In this document: piece after piece, positions 25,078 to 28,802 of the stretch | How the letters are laid out: every line of letters starts with the position of its first letter | Numbering within the stretch: the stretch's first letter is position 1 | From: JAXMEQ01 sp046348225 | GTDB taxonomy: Bacteria > Pseudomonadota > Gammaproteobacteria > Burkholderiales > Burkholderiaceae_C | Direction of reading: 5' to 3' | NCBI GenBank assembly: GCA_046348225.1 | Contig: JAXMEQ010000015.1 | Location: forward strand, 1-28,802 | Length of the DNA stretch: 28,802 nt | Position numbers and translations under genes: made by a program | Notes under the pieces: generated by a model | What the model was told of the DNA's origin: nothing | The model's input: the letters and a program-made list of their open reading frames with translations, nothing else | The model's database searches: none

Positions 25078-25858
25078 GGGTTCATTGGAGTGGGCAGACA
25101 AGCAAGTTCAAGCCACCGAAAAGGCAGCGGACAAGCCCGGTATCGGGTGCAAGGTCAAGTGGCAAGGCCGATACATCACTGACCGCCAGCTAGTTGAAAA
25201 ACTCAAGGAATTGGGAATCAAGAACAAGTCCCAAGAGGCAATAAAGCAATTCCGCAAGAATCACCGGGAAAAGTACCCCGACTTGGACACCCTTCACGAT
25301 GCAATGCTGAAGAAGTGGGGGGCCTTCGATGCTGGGCAGGCAAAGCCCTTCAAACACCTGCCCGACTTCCTGGGGGACGCCCCCTTGATGGAAGGAATCT
25401 ACCCCCGCCACCAATGGGAAGGCATTTTGAAGGTACACAAGGCCCTGAGATTGGCCCCGCTGGAAGTGCAAAGGAAAGTGGCCCTAGAACTGGAAGCCGA
25501 TTACTCCAAGACGCTGGCCCGCATGGGCAAGGAAGCATCCGGCTACAAAGACAGGCTAGAAACTCAGCTTCAGGAAGTGCAAGCCTTTATCCGAAAGGTA
25601 CGCGACCGAATCCGGGACATGGTGACAAAGCAAGCCGCTTACCTATGCGACTTGAACATATCAGCAAACCCGGACAAGGCGCACCACCTGGAACCCGCTG
25701 GATTCCACCACCACGCGAAGGCCGTGCAATCAATTGCAGGAATCCCCCCCAACAAACCGAAGTTCGAAGGGGCACCAAAACCCACGGAAATAAAGGGAAA
25801 GGCGATTGCAACCGCTGAAGACGTGGACAAGGCAATGACAGAGCTTGGGCTTTGGTAA
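25078..25858 (+). pseudogene. Unrecognised island protein, 5' end removed by the ISAs1 element
   Basis: About 260 native residues begin at SLEWADKQVQATEKAADKPG right after the IS end; no native start is present. Early on there is WQGRYITDRQLVEKLKELGI, which could be part of a helix-turn-helix or phage tail/replication protein, followed by a helical charged region. A long coiled-coil-like stretch with DYSKTLARMGKEASGY and LETQLQEVQAFIRKVRDRIRD covers the middle. The tail has a His-rich HHLEPAGFHHH and an acidic C-terminus. I recognise no family. Base composition is lower in GC than the left part of the window, as for the whole island. Translation could only begin at IS-derived codons such as TTG 25043. 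Confidence 0.6.
25721..25739 (-). repeat. Palindromic island motif, copy 1 (inside a truncated gene)
   Basis: On the minus strand it reads CTGCAATTGATTGCACGGC, identical over 19 bases to the copy at 27478-27496. The palindromic core is the 14-mer TGCAATTGATTGCA. Confidence 0.75.
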
Positions 25859-25871
25859 TCCCCTCATACCC

Positions 25872-25900
25872 TTTCAATTGCACTTGACTATTGGTAGAAT
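25872..25900 (+). promoter_or_regulatory. Candidate promoter for the 25945-27465 gene group
   Basis: TTTCAA (25872-25877), 17 bases, then TAGAAT (25895-25900, five of six consensus -10 bases). It lies 45 bases before the ATG at 25945, in the only gap upstream of three same-strand genes. A similar TTTCAA-17-TATATA occurs before the XRE gene. Confidence 0.35.
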
Positions 25901-25944
25901 GATACTCATAGCTGAAACCTATTTTCCAACCCGGAGAACGCAAC

Positions 25945-26622
25945 ATGACCGCCCAAACCATCCCCCTGAATGTCCTTGCTGACCTTTGCGAGAACGTCCC
26001 CGGCTTTGCCGAACGTGTGACCGTGCGCAAGGTGTACCGGGGCGAGAACATCGCCCGCCAATCCACGGCCCGCAAAGGGCTTGTGATTCCCTTTGCCCAA
26101 ATCCTGGCAGGCCCCAGCGCCCGCGACCTGGGGGACGCTGCCCCGGCCATCCCGAAGGCACCCGCAGCAAGCACGGCCCCCACGGATGCCACCCTGACCC
26201 GCACCACGGCCCCGAGCAACTTTTCCAACGTGGGCACCCCCACCACCTTGGGCCGTGCGGGCAACACCCCGAAACAGCCGATCAACTCGCGCCCCGCTTC
26301 CACCCTAACGCCTGAGAACTATCAAACGATGGGCGAGCACTTGGCCGAAGCCATTGATGCAGCCATCGCCCAACGGGAGAAGACCCAGCGCGAAGCCCTT
26401 GCAATGGAAGCCTTCAACGCGAAGCGAAGCGCCTTCAATCGCTTGAGCGCAACCAAGAGCGACGGCAAGCCGCAAGGTGCGGGCAACGCCTGGGGCCTTC
26501 GCAACATCGGGGGCCGCATGGCAGCCGCTGCCCTGGGGCTGACTGCCCGCAAGGGTGAAGGGCAAGCCCTGCCGACTTCCAGCGCATGGCGACCCATGAC
26601 GGGGGCAGCCCTGAAGGGTTGA
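25945..26622 (+). CDS. Unrecognised island protein
   Basis: 225 residues. The ATG has CGGAG eight bases upstream. The N-terminus (LNVLADLCENVPGFAERVTVRKVYRGE) looks folded. The middle, about residues 60-125, is rich in Ala, Thr, Pro and Asn and probably disordered. A helical segment follows (MGEHLAEAIDAAIAQREKTQREALAMEAFNAKR), then a Gly/Ala-rich end with IGGRMAAAALGL. No enzyme motif is seen. It is the first gene of a group of three with short gaps and no hairpin between them, so a shared transcript is likely. The function is unknown. Confidence 0.65.
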   Translation: MTAQTIPLNVLADLCENVPGFAERVTVRKVYRGENIARQSTARKGLVIPFAQILAGPSARDLGDAAPAIPKAPAASTAPTDATLTRTTAPSNFSNVGTPTTLGRAGNTPKQPINSRPASTLTPENYQTMGEHLAEAIDAAIAQREKTQREALAMEAFNAKRSAFNRLSATKSDGKPQGAGNAWGLRNIGGRMAAAALGLTARKGEGQALPTSSAWRPMTGAALKG

Positions 26623-26644
26623 ACGAAGGCGAAGGATTCCGAAC

Positions 26645-27013
26645 ATGGCAAGCCTCACGCCCAAGCAATTGCACGCCGCTTCCCTGATTGCTTCCGGGCA
26701 GTCACAGCGGCAGGCAGCAAAGACCGTGGGCGTGTCGCCTCAGACCATGTGCGGATGGGCACGCCTGCCCGCCTTCACCGCCTACGTGCAAGGGCTTCTA
26801 AGCACCGTGCATGAGGAAACCGCCCTGAGCCTGACAGCCCACCGACTGCGAGCCGTTGAAGTGCTGGCGCACCTCATGGAATCCGGCCCGCCCGCAACGC
26901 GATTGCAGGCCGTGCGCCTTGTGCTGGAAGCCACGGGCACACCGACCCCGCCCGCTGATGATGGACAGCACTTCCACGCCGTTCTAGCCCTACTGCAAGG
27001 AATCAAGCCGTGA
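26645..27013 (+). CDS. Helix-turn-helix protein resembling small terminase or phBC6A51-type proteins
   Basis: 122 residues; GAAGGA lies eight bases before the ATG. The N-terminus LTPKQLHAASLIASGQSQRQAAKTVGVSPQTMCGWARLPAF is a clear HTH of the type found in phage phBC6A51-like proteins and small terminase subunits, where 'LTPKQxxAAxLLAxGxxxxxVAxxxGVSxxTVxxWxxxPxF' is the usual pattern. The rest is helical (SLTAHRLRAVEVLAHLMESG, then ATRLQAVRLVLEATGT), which suits oligomer formation. No terminase large subunit is visible in the window, so a packaging role is only a possibility; it could be a regulator. Its stop overlaps the next start (GTGA). Confidence 0.7.
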   Translation: MASLTPKQLHAASLIASGQSQRQAAKTVGVSPQTMCGWARLPAFTAYVQGLLSTVHEETALSLTAHRLRAVEVLAHLMESGPPATRLQAVRLVLEATGTPTPPADDGQHFHAVLALLQGIKP

Positions 27014-27465
27014 ACCTCGCCCACGCCCCGCACCCGATCCGCAACCCCGCCGAAGACGAAGCCACGCACATTCAACGATGGCGCGACTTCATGCGCCTGG
27101 GCAGCGAGCAATGCGACGGATACAGCGACGGCATCCGGGCCGCACTCATCAACATGGTTTGCCGTCTGCTGCCCCATGTGAAGGCCCGCGACTTGCTGAC
27201 CTTCCCGGATCATCGCTTGTGGGGCCTGGGGCTTGCGGCATATGAAGCCGACCCCGCCGTGTTGGATGCCTTGCCCGACACGATCACGGCAGCACTCACG
27301 AGGGGCGAACGCATCGCCCTTGCCTGGGGCCTGAAGAAGCAAGCCCCGACCTTGCCCACGGGGAAAGATGCAATCGAACTCGGGGCCGCGATCTTTGGCC
27401 CCCTCATGGGTGAAGTGTTGCGGGACATCGCGTTTCCGCTGGCCCGCCGTGTGGCGACTGCCTGA
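27010..27465 (+). CDS. Unrecognised island protein
   Basis: 151 residues. It starts at GTG 27010, overlapping the previous stop, with AAGGA eight bases upstream. The sequence is largely helical: QRWRDFMRLGSEQCDGYSDG, then RAALINMVCRLLPHVKARDLL and DRLPD-like segments (LDALPDTITAALTRGERIAL). A conserved-looking GLKKQAPTLPTGKDA loop follows. I know no family for it. Coupling to the HTH gene suggests a joint role. It converges on the zinc-ribbon gene, and one copy of the island palindrome motif lies between their stops. Confidence 0.65.
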   Translation: MNLAHAPHPIRNPAEDEATHIQRWRDFMRLGSEQCDGYSDGIRAALINMVCRLLPHVKARDLLTFPDHRLWGLGLAAYEADPAVLDALPDTITAALTRGERIALAWGLKKQAPTLPTGKDAIELGAAIFGPLMGEVLRDIAFPLARRVATA

Positions 27466-27477
27466 CGCCTCGACCCG

Positions 27478-27496
27478 CTGCAATTGATTGCACGGC
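27478..27496 (+). repeat. Palindromic island motif, copy 2 (between convergent genes)
   Basis: It reads CTGCAATTGATTGCACGGC. It lies 13 bases after the stop of the gene ending at 27465 and 6 bases before the stop of the minus-strand gene ending at 27502. Confidence 0.75.
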
Positions 27497-27501
27497 GCGG
27501 G

Positions 27502-27957
27502 CTACTTCAGCCCCTGCACAGCGCCCTTTGCTTCGACACGGAAGGCGGTTTCGCACTGGCGCACGCAGTCGCCGCCCTTGTCGCCCACTTGCTTTTCGCA
27601 TCCCTGCTTCATCGTGTCGGATGCCATCAAGCCCGCATCCGCAGCTTGTGAGAAGTTCGCCAAAAACACCTTTGCCAAGGCCGTGCCCGCCGCGAAGCAC
27701 TGTTCAATGTCCGGCTTGTTCGCTGGCTTTGTGACCTGAGCCGGGGCCGCTTGCACTGGTGGCTTCGCCGCCGCCGTGGCCTTGTCCTTCTTGGGCAGCA
27801 CCATTGCCACCAGACCGATTGCAAAGACGATCAGCAACCACTTGCCAATGCCGCCCTTTGCCTTCTTCTTGGCGGGTTCCGAAGTTCCGCAGTGGGGGCA
27901 AGCCTTCGCGTCCGTGCTGACCTGCTTCCCGCACTCCCTGCATGTTGTAAGCGCCAT
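27502..27957 (-). CDS. Zinc-ribbon membrane protein of unknown role
   Basis: 151 residues. The N-terminus is a zinc ribbon with CRECG and CPHCG spaced by 10 residues (Cys 6, 9, 20 and 23). A basic KKKAKGG precedes one transmembrane helix (about residues 35-54, GKWLLIVFAIGLVAMVLP), then a Lys/Ala/Pro linker and a C-terminal domain with paired cysteines (IEQCFAAG, GCEKQVGDKGGDCVRQC). By the positive-inside rule the ribbon is cytoplasmic and the Cys-rich domain periplasmic. Small zinc-ribbon membrane proteins like this are common in plasmids and islands, with unknown roles. AAGGAA upstream of the ATG supports the start. It is divergent from the XRE-type gene. Confidence 0.75.
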   Translation of the reverse strand: MALTTCRECGKQVSTDAKACPHCGTSEPAKKKAKGGIGKWLLIVFAIGLVAMVLPKKDKATAAAKPPVQAAPAQVTKPANKPDIEQCFAAGTALAKVFLANFSQAADAGLMASDTMKQGCEKQVGDKGGDCVRQCETAFRVEAKGAVQGLK

Positions 27958-27970
27958 CTTTTGAGATTCC

Positions 27971-27999
27971 TTTCAATGCCGCATTTTGCAGCATATATA
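27971..27999 (+). promoter_or_regulatory. Candidate promoter for the XRE-type gene
   Basis: TTTCAA (27971-27976), 17 bases, then TATATA (27994-27999). It lies in the divergent gap between the zinc-ribbon and XRE genes and resembles the candidate at 25872-25900. The A/T-rich core could serve either strand. Confidence 0.3.
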
Positions 28000-28029
28000 C
28001 GGAATTCAGAGGGGTGCAGCCCGTGACCC

Positions 28030-28317
28030 TTGCTCAATTTATTGGGCAAGGCTTTGATAGAACCAGACCAAGCATTCGGGCAGGCACTGCGCAACCTGCG
28101 CACAAAACGGAAGTGGACGCAAACGGACTTGGCGTTGCGGGCAGACGTTGACCGCAACTATGTGTCCTTGATCGAGCTTGGCCGCAACAGTCCAAGCGTG
28201 CGGATGGTCTTCAGGCTTTGCGATGCCCTGGACATCACACCCTCGGACATGCTCAAGGACGTAGAACGCCGAATGCGAGTGCAGGCGAAGGGCCGCGCCA
28301 CCACTGCGACGGATTGA
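28030..28317 (+). CDS. XRE-family transcriptional regulator
   Basis: Up to 95 residues. The HTH_3 fold is clear: AFGQALRNLRTKRKWTQTDL, then ALRADVDRNYVSLIELGRNSP, then RMVFRLCDALDITPSDMLKD, as in Cro/C1-type regulators of phages and restriction systems. The start is uncertain. There is no ATG; TTG codons lie at 28030, 28042 and 28054, none with a well-placed ribosome site. The shortest form (28054) begins at the usual distance before the HTH. It probably controls island genes, perhaps its own divergent promoter. The three palindromic motifs of the island are candidate binding sites, but that is untested. Confidence 0.85.
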   Translation: MLNLLGKALIEPDQAFGQALRNLRTKRKWTQTDLALRADVDRNYVSLIELGRNSPSVRMVFRLCDALDITPSDMLKDVERRMRVQAKGRATTATD

Positions 28318-28330
28318 CCGCCGCCTGTGT

Positions 28331-28348
28331 CGTGCAACTGATTGCAGG
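28331..28348 (-). repeat. Palindromic island motif, copy 3 (between convergent genes)
   Basis: On the minus strand it reads CCTGCAATCAGTTGCACG. It matches copy 1 at all but three central positions. It lies 14 bases after the XRE gene stop, again between genes that converge. Confidence 0.65.
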
Positions 28349-28385
28349 CTTTCCCCTCACGCCTGCCTGCTGCACCGGGTGACGA

Positions 28386-28802
28386 TCACCAAACGCCCTC
28401 AATCGACGGGGCACGCAACACAAGTTTCTTGGGCTTGCCGTGACTGTCACCTAGCGCCAGTTCCTTCAAGGCCGATGGGGGACGCCGGAACCAAGCAAGG
28501 CAGACATTCGCTAGGTCTATCGAGCCCGCCGATTGGGAGTCAATCAGCGATTCAGCAAGCGCGGAATCATGCTCAAGGTAGAAGTCCCCGACCCGCTGTA
28601 GTTCGTTGATATCGGACTTCCGTTCCGCCAATGGCTTCTGAAGCATCCAGCGCGGCAAGTCCAACGGGTGCCCGTCTTCCTTGAAGGCCATGCCCATGAT
28701 GGGGGCCATGAAGTCAATCAGCCACCCTTGGCACTCGACCCACGCATGAAACGCCTGCCCGTCACTTTCTGGCCCGTCACCCATGCGGCCATACATGGCG
28801 AC
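28386..28802 (-). CDS. DUF2026-family protein, 5' end outside the window
   Basis: The frame is open to the right edge, so the N-terminus lies outside; about 138 residues of a protein usually near 200 are seen. The signature AFHAWVECQGWLIDFMAPIMG is typical of the DUF2026 family, followed by PRWMLQKPLAE and the C-terminal DLANVCLAWFRRPP segment. The Cys/His/Asp pattern (HAWVE, VIDF-like) suggests a papain-like or transglutaminase-like fold, but the function of DUF2026 is not known to me. It is often found in mobile or accessory regions. It converges on the XRE gene, with one palindrome copy between them. Confidence 0.8.
   Translation of the reverse strand, partial: VAMYGRMGDGPESDGQAFHAWVECQGWLIDFMAPIMGMAFKEDGHPLDLPRWMLQKPLAERKSDINELQRVGDFYLEHDSALAESLIDSQSAGSIDLANVCLAWFRRPPSALKELALGDSHGKPKKLVLRAPSIEGVW

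Overview
The window reads as a high-GC betaproteobacterial chromosome, most likely of the order Burkholderiales. The evidence is the codon usage and three gene families seen as fragments (an FFLEELY-type protein, an HDOD protein, an IS91-type transposase). The species cannot be read from the sequence. The window is a mosaic: intact chromosomal genes alternate with genes cut by insertion sequences (IS), and the right quarter is a tRNA-associated integrated island.

Layout, left to right. (1) 1-1536: the 3' part of a cytochrome P450 gene overlaps a small membrane-protein gene that an IS cuts off. (2) 1537-3212: a complete IS3-family element abuts a truncated IS5-family element. (3) 3213-3646: the 3' remnant of an HDOD-domain gene. 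(4) 3708-17363, minus strand: a tight three-gene operon. It encodes a giant exported protein of about 3069 residues built from DUF11 and SdrD_B/Cna-B-like repeats, a large outer-membrane beta-barrel protein with an invasin-like N-terminal Ig domain, and an OmpA-type peptidoglycan-binding protein. (5) 17575-19219: an alpha/beta-hydrolase (lipase-like) and an FFLEELY-type gene face away from each other, both without 5' ends and joined at one junction near 18440. A metallo-beta-lactamase-fold gene follows, cut at its 3' end. (6) 19220 to about 20640: a decayed IS91-family element with an internally deleted, frameshifted transposase. (7) 20641-21209: a gene-free stretch ending in a strong terminator hairpin and the 3' part of a tRNA-Arg gene. 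(8) From about 21204 to the right edge: an integrated island. It carries a P4-type tyrosine integrase, an AlpA-like small protein, a broken HNH endonuclease gene, an ISAs1-family element with a frameshifted transposase, several unrecognised genes, a helix-turn-helix protein resembling small terminase or phBC6A51-type proteins, a zinc-ribbon membrane protein, an XRE-type regulator and part of a DUF2026 gene. The distal island end is not in the window.

The best candidate for an undescribed system is the three-gene operon. The giant protein has a Sec signal peptide and thousands of residues of beta-sandwich repeats. I see no autotransporter barrel, no RTX repeats and no LPXTG motif in it. The next gene, overlapping by 14 nt with a perfect AGGAGG ribosome site, encodes a large outer-membrane barrel. 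The third gene starts at that gene's stop and encodes a wall anchor. I infer a dedicated surface-display or adhesion apparatus. The domain families are known; the transport role is my inference.

A second unexplained signal is a palindromic motif, consensus CTGCAATYRRTTGCACG, present three times within 2.6 kb of the island. Two copies lie between convergent gene pairs.
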